Of a stretch of 24,235 bases of DNA, positions 1 to 7,564 are shown in pieces. The notes under the pieces are model-generated. The model was not told where the DNA came from. It was given only the letters and a program-made list of their open reading frames with translations, and ran no database searches. Source of the stretch: an uncultured Clostridium sp. (GTDB lineage: Bacteria > Bacillota > Clostridia > Lachnospirales > Lachnospiraceae); NCBI GenBank assembly GCA_900552885.1, contig USBM01000003.1:1-24235 (forward strand). Direction: 5' to 3'. Every line of letters begins with the position of its first letter. Positions within the stretch are counted from its first letter, which is position 1. The translations under genes were made by a program, and so were the position numbers.

Positions 1-81
1 CATCCGGCACTGAGCCTCCACCGGCTCAATGATGACCACCTTGTGGCGGTTGGCCAGCAGATTCTGGGCCAGATACCCCAG
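1..81 (-). CDS. Possible partial CDS of foreign composition, tentatively a PLP-dependent lyase fragment
   Basis: Read on the minus strand from 81 to 1, this stretch is open and runs off the window edge. It encodes 27 residues including GYLAQNLLANRHKVVIIEP. Of the 27 codons 23 end in G or C, unlike every other gene here. The first 80 bases hold 49 G/C, the next 80 only 28. A hydrophobic strand followed by an IIEPxxAxC-like ending resembles the fold-type II PLP enzymes around diaminopropionate ammonia-lyase, but this is a weak resemblance from memory. An in-frame stop lies just upstream at about 96, so no start codon is visible and the gene would be broken at its upstream end. It may be a chimeric contig end or a true insertion junction. 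The other frames are less convincing. Confidence 0.35.
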   Translation of the reverse strand, partial: MGYLAQNLLANRHKVVIIEPVEAQCRM

Positions 82-119
82 ATCTGTTTCTTATAAAACT
101 TCTTCGCAGACAACAAAAT

Positions 120-162
120 GCTGTCATACTAAAACAGATCGCCTCCATCTTAATATGACAGC
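120..162 (-). terminator. Long perfect hairpin immediately downstream of flgE
   Basis: On the minus strand the RNA from 162 to 120 folds into a 19-pair stem with no bulge, including several G-U pairs, and a five-base loop (GGCGA). The outer nine pairs (GCTGTCATA with TATGACAGC) are all Watson-Crick. It begins 7 bases after the flgE stop codon. The bases after it (ATTTTGTTG) hold only a short, interrupted U run, so it may be a weak intrinsic terminator, an attenuator or an RNA-stabilising 3' end. It is the last intact flagellar-side feature before the composition break. Confidence 0.6.
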
Positions 163-169
163 GTTATTC

Positions 170-1540
170 TTATCGTTTCAAATTAACAAGTTCTTCAATC
201 AATGTGTCAGAAACTGTAATGATTCTGGAGTTTGCCTGAAAACCTCTCTGGGTTACGATCATTTCCGTAAATTCCTGTGACAGATCCACATTTGACATCT
301 CAATAACACCCTGTGTCATCTTCTCGCCTGCAGCTTCAATATCCTGACCAATTCCATCAAATTCACCGGACGCACGTGTCTCTTTATATAAGCTGTCACC
401 GATTGCTTCAAGACCTGCAGGATTAATAAACTTAGCAACTGCAATCTGACCTAATAATTTGGTAACACCATTATCATACACACCATAAATCTTACCGGCA
501 GTATCAATACTGACATCCGTAAGTGTACCTACTCTTCGTCCACCACCGGTAGTATCTGTGCCGCCACGAACCGTTTCTACGCTACACTCTCCTCCCTTTG
601 TGGAGTACATCGTCATATTGGAACAATCCAATTCAATGGAGTCGATCCAATCGCCCTGATTCGGAGAAGAATGATCCTGGAAAACATTACCCTTATTTGC
701 ATCGGTAGGCGTAATAGTAAGTGATGTTGTACCTACTCCGGCAACACCACCCATGCCGACAAATTTACCGGAATCCAGATCAAACTTAATCGTAGCATCT
801 CCCAAAGACGCCTGATACCCGTTCTGCAAAATATCTACATTATTGCTATCTTTGATAGAGTCAATCGACAGATTATATAAACTTGAATCAGTTGTACTTT
901 GCGTAATCTTGAACTTTACCGTGTATGCATATCCCAAATTATCATAAATCGGAACTGTAGTAACTACACCATCCGTCGTCTGCAGTTTAGAATCCACACT
1001 TGCAATGTTACCATGCATATACATCTTAGATGTCATCTCCGGTGATGCTGTCTGATTCTCCTCTGCCTCCGGTCTTAATGCAGATACGGTATCTCTCTTA
1101 ATCTCTGTCGGATTGTCAGGATCTACCTGCCAGCCCATTACCAGATCACCGCTGCCGGTAACCAGATTACCACTGTCATCAGTCTTAAAAGCACCTACTT
1201 TGGTAAAGTAATTCGTGCCTGCACGGTTAACAACAAAGAAACTGCTTCCATTGATCATCAGATCATACGGATTGTTGGTTGACTGAGCTGATCCACTCGT
1301 CTGTGTCACAGATACGGTTGCAACACCGGAACCAAGACCGATCTGCTTCGCATTCGTACCACCACTTGAACCGGTTGCGCCTGTCGCACTCTGCGTTGTC
1401 TGATATAATACATCTTTAAATAATACCTGGCTTGACTTAAAACCTACTGTATTAACATTTGCAATATTGTTACCTATTACATCCATCTTGGTCTGGTGTG
1501 TCTTAAGTCCTGCAACACCAGAGTAAAGTGATCTCATCAT
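170..1540 (-). CDS. flgE: Flagellar hook protein FlgE
   Basis: This is the subunit of the flagellar hook, the curved joint between rod and filament, exported through the flagellar type III apparatus and assembled under the FlgD cap. It has 456 residues. The N-terminus carries the rod/hook signature (SLYSGVAGLKTHQTKMDVIG, then NNIANVNTVGFK at about 24-35). The C-terminus has the matching D0 helix with EMSNVDLSQEFTEMIVTQRG and ends EELVNLKR. The central part is Ser/Thr/Gly-rich and variable, as usual for the exposed hook domains. The ATG at 1540 has a GGAGGT site 8 bases upstream; a second ATG follows directly. It is the last gene of the visible flagellar run. In related genomes flbD/swrD, motA and motB usually follow, but here the gene is followed by a hairpin and then foreign-looking DNA. 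The identification is secure. Confidence 0.96.
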   Translation of the reverse strand: MMRSLYSGVAGLKTHQTKMDVIGNNIANVNTVGFKSSQVLFKDVLYQTTQSATGATGSSGGTNAKQIGLGSGVATVSVTQTSGSAQSTNNPYDLMINGSSFFVVNRAGTNYFTKVGAFKTDDSGNLVTGSGDLVMGWQVDPDNPTEIKRDTVSALRPEAEENQTASPEMTSKMYMHGNIASVDSKLQTTDGVVTTVPIYDNLGYAYTVKFKITQSTTDSSLYNLSIDSIKDSNNVDILQNGYQASLGDATIKFDLDSGKFVGMGGVAGVGTTSLTITPTDANKGNVFQDHSSPNQGDWIDSIELDCSNMTMYSTKGGECSVETVRGGTDTTGGGRRVGTLTDVSIDTAGKIYGVYDNGVTKLLGQIAVAKFINPAGLEAIGDSLYKETRASGEFDGIGQDIEAAGEKMTQGVIEMSNVDLSQEFTEMIVTQRGFQANSRIITVSDTLIEELVNLKR

Positions 1541-1572
1541 AATTATTGACCTCCTATTCTCTCACTGATGGT

Positions 1573-1620
1573 TATCCCTTCCGTCATTCAGGGATATCTA
1601 GCCTCCGAAAGGTCCGGCTA
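1573..1620 (-). promoter_or_regulatory. Two small hairpins in the leader in front of flgE
   Basis: The 77 bases between the upstream flagellar gene and flgE contain two minus-strand stems. The first pairs TAGCC with GGCTA (1616-1620 with 1599-1603) around an inner CC/GG with a UUUC loop, and it includes the stop codon of the upstream gene. The second pairs TATCCCT with AGGGATA (1590-1596 with 1573-1579) with a ten-base loop. Neither is followed by a U run, so they are not intrinsic terminators. They could stabilise or process the mRNA ahead of the highly expressed hook gene. I do not recognise a known riboswitch class. Confidence 0.4.
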
Positions 1621-2019
1621 CACAATCACTGCACCATCAATATTAGTAAATACGCTACTATCATTCGATTCCTGATCCATTGCGGTGATCACGGTATTGT
1701 TCTTGATATTCACAATAAAAGCAAGATTATCCATCATAACAAGTGATTCATTAATATTCTTCTGTTTTGCCTGTTGCACTCCATCATTCAGGCGTTCCAT
1801 CTGTGCATCACTTAACCGGATATTTCTGCTCAACAGCCGTTCATTGGCGTGTTTGGAAAAATTAACATTCTCCTTCGTACCGTTGACCTGTTCCAATACA
1901 TCACGAAAAGATATCGTTTGCGATGCCTCGGGACTTTGTCGATTCATCTTTCCCGCATCCTGCAGATAAGTGTCTTTCACTTGTTCGATCGACATAAAAG
2001 AATTCGATATCAGATCCAT
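1618..2019 (-). CDS. Flagellar operon protein, Flg_new/TIGR02530 family
   Basis: This is a small 133-residue protein of the family usually found between flgD and flgE in Clostridia and Bacilli. Its precise role is not established; its position suggests hook assembly or its control. The family signature is visible. FSKHANERLLSRNIRLS lies at about 54-70, SLVMMDNLAFIVNIKNNTV at about 92-110, and ITAMDQESNDSSVFTNIDGA precedes the C-terminus. The N-terminal ~40 residues are polar and variable. There is no signal peptide or membrane segment. The ATG at 2019 is preceded by AGAGG with 7 bases of spacing, and the gene begins 22 bases after the flgD stop. The family assignment is confident; the biochemical function is unknown. 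Confidence 0.88.
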   Translation of the reverse strand: MDLISNSFMSIEQVKDTYLQDAGKMNRQSPEASQTISFRDVLEQVNGTKENVNFSKHANERLLSRNIRLSDAQMERLNDGVQQAKQKNINESLVMMDNLAFIVNIKNNTVITAMDQESNDSSVFTNIDGAVIV

Positions 2020-2041
2020 CTTATCGCCTCTCTTTCATTGC

Positions 2042-2623
2042 TTATGCCCTATTTGCAGCAGTATCTGTTCCCGTTGCTGCACTTGTTGTCTGATCTTTTC
2101 CGTTCTGATTATCAGCGTTTCCATCCGCCTTAGCAGTATCTTCTGTCTTATTATTATCCGCCTTGTTATTGCCGTCTGTCTTGTTTTCTTTTTCCTGATC
2201 GGCCAGATGTTTCAGATAATCCAGACTTACTACAGAATCCAGGTAATCAGATGAATAATACTCATCACCAATATGAAAATATGCCTTGCCATCGGTTACA
2301 GTAACATAATCGACCAGACCGCTGACCTGTTTGATCTCACCTGTGGAATCCGGCACATTCAATATTACATACTGTCCCGTCAGATTCATTGCCTGCCCTG
2401 TCGAAAATGTAGAACTCAGATTCTGCAATTCCTCTACCGAAGAAAACTGTGCTAACTGTGCCATATATTCTGTGTTACTTGTTGGTTCCAACGGATCCTG
2501 ATACTGCATCTGCGTTACCAGTAACTGAAGAAATGCATCCTTATCCAGACTGGAATTTGATGAATTCTCCTTGGTAGATGCCACCGTATTGCCTGCCATA
2601 CTTGTGTCAATCTTAACTGCCAT
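2042..2623 (-). CDS. flgD: Flagellar hook capping protein FlgD
   Basis: FlgD forms the transient cap at the tip of the growing hook, which FlgE subunits need to polymerise. I place the start at the ATG at 2623 (MAVKIDTS), giving 193 residues, because GGAGG sits there at good spacing just after the fliK stop. A start seven codons earlier overlaps fliK and lacks a ribosome site. The N-terminal capping region carries the family core: LDKDAFLQLLVTQMQYQDPL at about 26-45, then the EYMAQLAQFSSVEELQNL stretch. A small beta domain follows (about 84-135, GQYVILNVPDSTGEIKQVSG). The last ~45 residues are a low-complexity D/N/K/T/A tail with no recognisable fold. Position in the operon (fliK-flgD-Flg_new-flgE) is typical. 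Confidence 0.93.
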   Translation of the reverse strand: MAVKIDTSMAGNTVASTKENSSNSSLDKDAFLQLLVTQMQYQDPLEPTSNTEYMAQLAQFSSVEELQNLSSTFSTGQAMNLTGQYVILNVPDSTGEIKQVSGLVDYVTVTDGKAYFHIGDEYYSSDYLDSVVSLDYLKHLADQEKENKTDGNNKADNNKTEDTAKADGNADNQNGKDQTTSAATGTDTAANRA

Positions 2624-2636
2624 AATATCCTCCTTT

Positions 2637-4091
2637 CTACGCACTGTAACTTACACTACTGCCAGAAGCTCTCATTCTTTCCTGTTCTGCCATATCGTTC
2701 TCTTCCGTCTCTTCTTCCAAGCCGGCAAGTGAGAGTTTTCCGGATCTATGACCGGTCTTTTCCTGCTCCTGTGCATTGTGTTCTTCATTCCCTCTTTCAA
2801 ATCCTGTAGTAGAAACCATAACTTCCACTGCATCAACCTTTAGATCCTGCTGGTCGAATGTTTCTTTAAGACTTGCCAATCCATTCTCAATCGCTTGTTT
2901 TGCCTGCTCTGTCTCAGCCGCGATTCTTGCTGTCATTACACCATCTTTGGAAACAACATGGATCTGAATCCTACCAAGATGTTCCGGATACAACTGAAGC
3001 TGTATGGATGTATTCTCCTGACTCATATGAACCTTTACCTGTTCCACCACCTGTTCCACAATCTGCTTCGGTTCCACCACATTTTCCTGCGGTTTCAATG
3101 ATTCTACGTGATCCAATGCCTCCTGAATATTCTGTAAGATTGGATTCACAAATTCCGAATCTGTGTTGTATTTTGGTTGAGATGTTTCATATTCCGGCAT
3201 AGACGCTGTATCCTGCGTATCCGAATTCTGTTCCATCTGCTTCTTAGGTGTAGCTGTCGTCTTCTCCGGCATTGCCCGTTTGGAATTCTGATCCTCAACG
3301 ATCACTTCCGGCTCTTCAATATCCTCAGCCTGCCTGTCTTTCATCGTGGCAGTCTGCCCGACATTCTCCATAGTGTTATCCATGTCCGGTAAAATCTCTG
3401 GAACAAGATTCTGAAAAACATCCTCCATTCCCGTCTTGTCCGCAATTGCGATCAGATCTTCGGGAGACAAATCCATACCTTCGAGCAATTGATTCCAATC
3501 ATTCACAAAATCCTGCAATTGCTGATTCAGGTCTGCATTCGTCAACAGATCTGTAGGATCTGCCTCCTGTACCTGAAGAAAAAACGTCTTGATTCCATCC
3601 GTTGTAAAGAGATCCTGTACATCCATTCCTAATATCTGCAGATTCTGTTGCACATCATCAAGTGAAATCTGTAACTGATTCATGATCATTGCAAGAAGCT
3701 GAGAAATTGCATCTGTTACATCTTGTATCTGTTTCCCTGATACTATATCATCCGACACTTCTGATGTCTCTGTCACTGTTTCCTGTTTGTCATCTGTTGG
3801 ATTCTGTTTAATCTGCCCGGTCACTTCCGTCTGTCCTGTCTGTCGGGTATCCGAAGCTGCAGTGCCATCCTTCACCTGATCTGTTTTTCCCTTAGGCGGC
3901 TTTTCAGGTGTCTGTTGTACTGCATCTAACTTAGATCCGGTTACATTTGTATCCTGTTTAAACGCCAATACATCTGCAAAATTCACTCCATCATTCCCGA
4001 CATTCTTATTCGTTGTGTTTGTTTCTGCAGAAGTAGTTCCTGTTCCAACCATCATAAGATTGGATTGATTCACGTTGGAATTAACAATCAT
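2637..4091 (-). CDS. fliK: Flagellar hook-length control protein FliK
   Basis: FliK is exported during hook growth, measures hook length and switches the export gate (FlhB) from rod/hook to filament substrates. The protein has 484 residues. The first ~340 are low-complexity, rich in Gln, Asp, Thr and Glu, as expected of the extended ruler part. The conserved C-terminal Flg_hook domain spans about 335-435 and includes the IQLQLYPEHLGRIQIHVVSK core (about 363-382) and AETEQAKQAIENGLASLKE. After it comes an acidic, poorly conserved tail. The ATG at 4091 follows GGAGG by 6 bases. It lies 34 bases after the ylxF/motE-like gene and almost abuts flgD. The sequence identity of the ruler part diverges quickly in the family, so the call rests on the C-terminal domain and synteny. 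Confidence 0.93.
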   Translation of the reverse strand: MIVNSNVNQSNLMMVGTGTTSAETNTTNKNVGNDGVNFADVLAFKQDTNVTGSKLDAVQQTPEKPPKGKTDQVKDGTAASDTRQTGQTEVTGQIKQNPTDDKQETVTETSEVSDDIVSGKQIQDVTDAISQLLAMIMNQLQISLDDVQQNLQILGMDVQDLFTTDGIKTFFLQVQEADPTDLLTNADLNQQLQDFVNDWNQLLEGMDLSPEDLIAIADKTGMEDVFQNLVPEILPDMDNTMENVGQTATMKDRQAEDIEEPEVIVEDQNSKRAMPEKTTATPKKQMEQNSDTQDTASMPEYETSQPKYNTDSEFVNPILQNIQEALDHVESLKPQENVVEPKQIVEQVVEQVKVHMSQENTSIQLQLYPEHLGRIQIHVVSKDGVMTARIAAETEQAKQAIENGLASLKETFDQQDLKVDAVEVMVSTTGFERGNEEHNAQEQEKTGHRSGKLSLAGLEEETEENDMAEQERMRASGSSVSYSA

Positions 4092-4125
4092 ATCCTGCCT
4101 CCTTTCCTATGTTATTCAATGAGTG

Positions 4126-4890
4126 TTATGGCATCAGCTTTTTGGTCACATTTGCTGCAAAGGCAGAATCCATCTCATCCATTATCTTTGCTCTTGCATC
4201 TGCTTTCATTGCTGACAGTATCGATGCCACCGTATCCAGGTCATTACTCATCTTCTCCAACACCGCAGCCGCTTCTGCCGGCTTCATATTCTCATATGTC
4301 TTAGCCAGATCTTTCAATTCCGAATTCGACTGTTGGTCAGAAATCACCTGACGATATATTGCTTCTGCATTCGCTGCATCAATACTTTCATACCACTTAA
4401 TATATGTATCGGCATCCGGAGCATTATTCCCATAGACTATTTCGTTATAAAAATCTTCTTTTTCTTGTTGAAATGCATTTTGATTATCTTCAAACACCTT
4501 CAGTCGTTCTACCTGACTCGTCAGATCTGCATTTTCTTCCTTGAGTTTCTTGTTATTTTTTGAAAGTTTGCTATTCTCAGCCTCTAATTGTGCAATCATA
4601 TCTTTTGCTTGAGAAAGGGTGGCAATCTTATTATCATCCGATGCTTCTTCCTCTTCCTGTTGCTTCTCTTCTTCTGATGCAGCAGGTAAAATCTTATTGA
4701 TCACCGGAACATCCTTCAGAATTGGCCGTAGTACCGAACTGCCAAATCCACCTACGTCAAACTTGATCAGCGCTGCTATGATCGCAAGCCATACAACAAC
4801 AATCAATATAACAAAGAATGCAGATAATATCTTACCACCAACATTCTCTTCGTCCTGGTTATTCTTTTCAATTCGTTCTTTTCTAGCCAT
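4126..4890 (-). CDS. ylxF: MotE/YlxF-like membrane protein with MgtE N-terminal-type domain
   Basis: The protein has 254 residues. A basic N-terminus is followed by one transmembrane helix at about 21-43 (ILSAFFVILIVVVWLAIIAA). An acidic linker and a long coiled coil come next (about 90-140, QLEAENSKLSKNNKKLKEEN). A C-terminal helical domain of the MgtE intracellular N-domain type starts at about 185 (NMKPAEAAAVLEKMSNDLDT). This is the YlxF layout of Bacillus, found between fliJ and fliK as here. The alphaproteobacterial relative MotE is a chaperone of the MotC motor protein, so a role in motor or export assembly is plausible but inferred. The MgtE-like domain does not make it a magnesium channel because no transport domain is present. 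Its ribosome site (GAGGAG) overlaps the fliJ stop codon, suggesting translational coupling. Confidence 0.85.
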   Translation of the reverse strand: MARKERIEKNNQDEENVGGKILSAFFVILIVVVWLAIIAALIKFDVGGFGSSVLRPILKDVPVINKILPAASEEEKQQEEEEASDDNKIATLSQAKDMIAQLEAENSKLSKNNKKLKEENADLTSQVERLKVFEDNQNAFQQEKEDFYNEIVYGNNAPDADTYIKWYESIDAANAEAIYRQVISDQQSNSELKDLAKTYENMKPAEAAAVLEKMSNDLDTVASILSAMKADARAKIMDEMDSAFAANVTKKLMP

Positions 4891-4895
4891 TTCGA

Positions 4896-5351
4896 TTACT
4901 CCTCTTGTTCTTGTCCATGATTATACTGATAACTGATCAATTGATCAATCTCTTTCATCTCTTCCTGACTCAATTCCTGTAAAAATGTTTCCCATTGCTT
5001 CTCCCGAAGTTTCTCATGTATCTTGCGTTCCTGCATTGCCTCATTCATCTTACGGATTGCCTGTTCCAATTCTTTTTCCACCCGGGCCACAACAAGCTGT
5101 TGGTTATGAATATATTCATCCATCAATATAATCGCATTCTTACAAGTCTCTATCTCTAAGATATCCAATCGTTCTTGAAGTAATATCCGGTATTGAGTAA
5201 AATACGCAGCCTTGCGATCTTCTAAATCTTGCAAACGCTCCTTTTCCTCATTCAGCCGCGCCTGAACCGTCATATATTCCTGTTTTGCCTGTTCTTCTAA
5301 CTTATACTTAATATCCAGAATATTCTGCATTCGATAAATAAACTTCGCCAT
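4896..5351 (-). CDS. fliJ: Flagellar export protein FliJ
   Basis: FliJ is the soluble coiled-coil stalk of the flagellar export ATPase. It inserts into the FliI ring much as the gamma subunit does in F1-ATPase and links it to FlhA. The protein has 151 residues, a normal family length, and is predicted to be almost wholly helical and charged. It opens FIYRMQNILDIKYKLEEQAK, the usual FliJ N-terminal pattern, and continues with Glu/Gln/Arg-rich heptads to the end. There is no membrane segment. It starts 15 bases after the fliI stop with a modest ribosome site (AAGGTG), and its stop lies 5 bases before the next gene. Sequence conservation in FliJ is low, so position between fliI and ylxF matters for the call. 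Confidence 0.92.
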   Translation of the reverse strand: MAKFIYRMQNILDIKYKLEEQAKQEYMTVQARLNEEKERLQDLEDRKAAYFTQYRILLQERLDILEIETCKNAIILMDEYIHNQQLVVARVEKELEQAIRKMNEAMQERKIHEKLREKQWETFLQELSQEEMKEIDQLISYQYNHGQEQEE

Positions 5352-5366
5352 ATCCTAACACCTTCG

Positions 5367-6692
5367 CTACTCTGCATCCGCAAATATACCGGAAAGCATC
5401 GCTACTTCTTCGTCAAATTGGTATTTGCTGTCAACATCCTGCATCAGAAATTCATTTACTTTACCAATCTTAGAAATCGCATAATCGATATCCGGATTAG
5501 AACCCGCCTTATAAGCACCTATATTGATCAGATCTTCCGCTTCATTATAAGTAGCTAATACATTCTTAAGTCTGCCCGCCGCCGCTTTGTGTTCCTTCGT
5601 TGCAATTCCACTCATGCATCTTGAAATGCTCTGCAGTACATCAATGGCAGGATAATGATTCTTATGTCCTAATTTTCTCGATAGCATAATATGTCCATCC
5701 AGAATGCCTCGTGCTGTATCCGAGATCGGTTCATTAAAGTCATCTCCATCTACCAGCACGGCATACAGACCGGTAATCGAGCCTTTCTCTGCATTACCTG
5801 CCCGCTCCAATACTTTAGGAAGCTCCGAATATACAGATGGCGGATATCCTCTTGTAACCGGAGGTTCACCGGACGCAAGACCAATCTCTCTCTGTGCCAT
5901 GCAAAAACGTGTCATATTATCCATCATCAAAAGAACATCTTTCCCCTGGTCCCGGAAATACTCTGCAATTGCTGTTGCTGTCTTAGCCGCCTTATTACGG
6001 ATCAAAGCCGGTTTGTCCGAAGTTGCCACAACTACAACCGAACGCTTCATTCCTTCTTCCCCCAAATCACGTTCAATAAATTCCCTTACTTCTCGTCCAC
6101 GCTCTCCGATCAAAGCGATCACATTGACATCTGCTTTGGTATTACGGGCAAACATACCCATCAATGTTGACTTACCGACACCGGAACCTGCAAAGATTCC
6201 GATACGCTGTCCTTTGCCGACTGTGATCATACCGTCTACCGCCTTCACGCCAAGCGGAAGAACTTCTGATATGATCTTACGTTTCAACGCATCAGGCGGC
6301 GGAGCCTCAATCGGATAAGCTTCGTTCAAATGCAACTCTTCGCCATCGATCGGTCTTCCCAAGCCATCCAGAGAATGTCCCAACAGTTCTTCTCCTACCA
6401 TAACCTTCAAAGGTTCTTTCGTATTCTCAACCAATGCCCCCGGACCAATTCCTTCCACACTGTCAAAGGGCATCAAAAGTACACGATTATCCCGGAATCC
6501 AACTACTTCCGCCATCACATGCTGACTACCATCCTTAGAAGTAATTCTACACAGGTCATTCAATTTACAAGAGGGACCAACCGATTCCACAGTAAGTCCA
6601 ACAATCTTTGCTACTTTTCCAAGTTCTGTCACATAGGACTGGTTCAACATAGAAAAATAAGGTGTAAAGTCTAATTTCATAGTCATCTTCAT
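5367..6692 (-). CDS. fliI: Flagellum-specific export ATPase FliI
   Basis: FliI is the cytoplasmic hexameric ATPase of the flagellar type III export apparatus, related to F1 beta. The protein has up to 441 residues. Walker A is AGSGVGKST at about 168-176 and Walker B is VLLMMDN at about 253-259. IALIGERGREVREFIE, TSDKPALIRNKAA and SGEPPVTRGYPPSVYSELPK are all intact family motifs. The first ATG (6692) overlaps the fliH stop as ATGA. AAAGGA lies directly against that ATG, so the third codon (ATG at 6686) has better spacing and may be the true start; MKLDF at 6680 is a third option. The catalytic region is complete with no sign of damage. Confidence 0.97.
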   Translation of the reverse strand: MKMTMKLDFTPYFSMLNQSYVTELGKVAKIVGLTVESVGPSCKLNDLCRITSKDGSQHVMAEVVGFRDNRVLLMPFDSVEGIGPGALVENTKEPLKVMVGEELLGHSLDGLGRPIDGEELHLNEAYPIEAPPPDALKRKIISEVLPLGVKAVDGMITVGKGQRIGIFAGSGVGKSTLMGMFARNTKADVNVIALIGERGREVREFIERDLGEEGMKRSVVVVATSDKPALIRNKAAKTATAIAEYFRDQGKDVLLMMDNMTRFCMAQREIGLASGEPPVTRGYPPSVYSELPKVLERAGNAEKGSITGLYAVLVDGDDFNEPISDTARGILDGHIMLSRKLGHKNHYPAIDVLQSISRCMSGIATKEHKAAAGRLKNVLATYNEAEDLINIGAYKAGSNPDIDYAISKIGKVNEFLMQDVDSKYQFDEEVAMLSGIFADAE

Positions 6693-7564
6693 TCCTTTAT
6701 CATCAGACGAAGTGCTTTATTCAAATTGGCTAATTGCACATCTAAAGATGCATCCACCACTCCATTCTCTGTCTCGATCAGACATTGTTTTGAGGATAGT
6801 TTGGCATCTGCAAACAGTTCAATATCAACATTGGGATTGGAATATCCATATATCTGTTCCTTTTGTGACTCTAGCGTCACATAATCTTCTTCCGATACTT
6901 TCACTACAAACTGTTTACAATCGTCTAAGTTCTTAATTGCTTCATTCACCATATATAGCAGGACACTCTTCTGATCTTCAATCGTAACCCCCGTTATTGA
7001 TGGAATCATCCGGCAAAGCCACTCAACCATATTTTGTTCCATATCAGTAACAAATGTTTCCTGCTCTTGTTGCTGTTGCTGGGCATATTGGTCCATCTGC
7101 TCCTGTAGCATCTGTTTCTTTTGCTGATATTCTTCCTCAACTGCATGCAAGCCTTCCTGATACCCTGCCTGATATCCATCAGATCTTGCAGTACTTTTAA
7201 TCTGTTCCGCCTCATCATATGCGGTTGCACGCATCTGTTCTACTTCATCATGTGCCTTATCCACAATCTCCTGTGCTTCATTCTTTGCCTGTGCGATGAT
7301 CTGCTCCGCATCTTCTCTCTGTTGCCCGGATGTACCACCGGATACTTCCAGTATTCCAAAGGAATCCTCATCTCCTGATTCACCTAATTGTGCATCCTCA
7401 ATCATTGCTTCCGCTAATGTATCTTCCATTGACGGCTCTTCCGCTGCTGCAGCTTCCTGAATTGCTTCATCAATTCCTTTTATAATCTTGTTATCATTAG
7501 CATCAATCACAAGCGCCTGATCCTGTGAAAATGCAACAAACCCTGACTTAATAAGATTAGACAA
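6689..7564 (-). CDS. fliH: Flagellar assembly protein FliH, TTG start
   Basis: FliH binds FliI, holds its ATPase activity in check and anchors it to the C-ring and export gate. The protein has 291 residues from the chosen start. The N-terminal part is acidic (many Glu/Ala). A coiled coil with GYQAGYQEGLHAVEEEYQQK at about 138-157 and a Gln run follow. The C-terminal FliH/YscL-type domain includes VEWLCRMIPSITGVTIEDQK and ends LNKALRLMIKE. No ATG is available at the front. The TTG at 7564 is preceded by GGAGGTGA with 8 bases of spacing and overlaps the fliG stop by 8 bases, so it is preferred over TTG at 7597 or upstream GTG codons. The stop overlaps fliI. The low conservation of FliH makes synteny an important support. 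Confidence 0.9.
   Translation of the reverse strand: MSNLIKSGFVAFSQDQALVIDANDNKIIKGIDEAIQEAAAAEEPSMEDTLAEAMIEDAQLGESGDEDSFGILEVSGGTSGQQREDAEQIIAQAKNEAQEIVDKAHDEVEQMRATAYDEAEQIKSTARSDGYQAGYQEGLHAVEEEYQQKKQMLQEQMDQYAQQQQQEQETFVTDMEQNMVEWLCRMIPSITGVTIEDQKSVLLYMVNEAIKNLDDCKQFVVKVSEEDYVTLESQKEQIYGYSNPNVDIELFADAKLSSKQCLIETENGVVDASLDVQLANLNKALRLMIKE

Noticed and set aside
1541..1617. c-di-GMP riboswitch in front of flgE
   Set aside because: The conserved core sequences of class I or II could not be found in the two small hairpins.
4126..4890. Magnesium transporter MgtE
   Set aside because: Only the small helical N-domain type is present, with one membrane helix and a coiled coil; there is no transport domain, and the location fits YlxF/MotE.
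5691..6318. Long plus-strand open frames opposite fliI (159 and 204 codons)
   Set aside because: They are antisense shadows of a well-conserved gene, with Ser/Arg/Ile-rich composition and no family motif.
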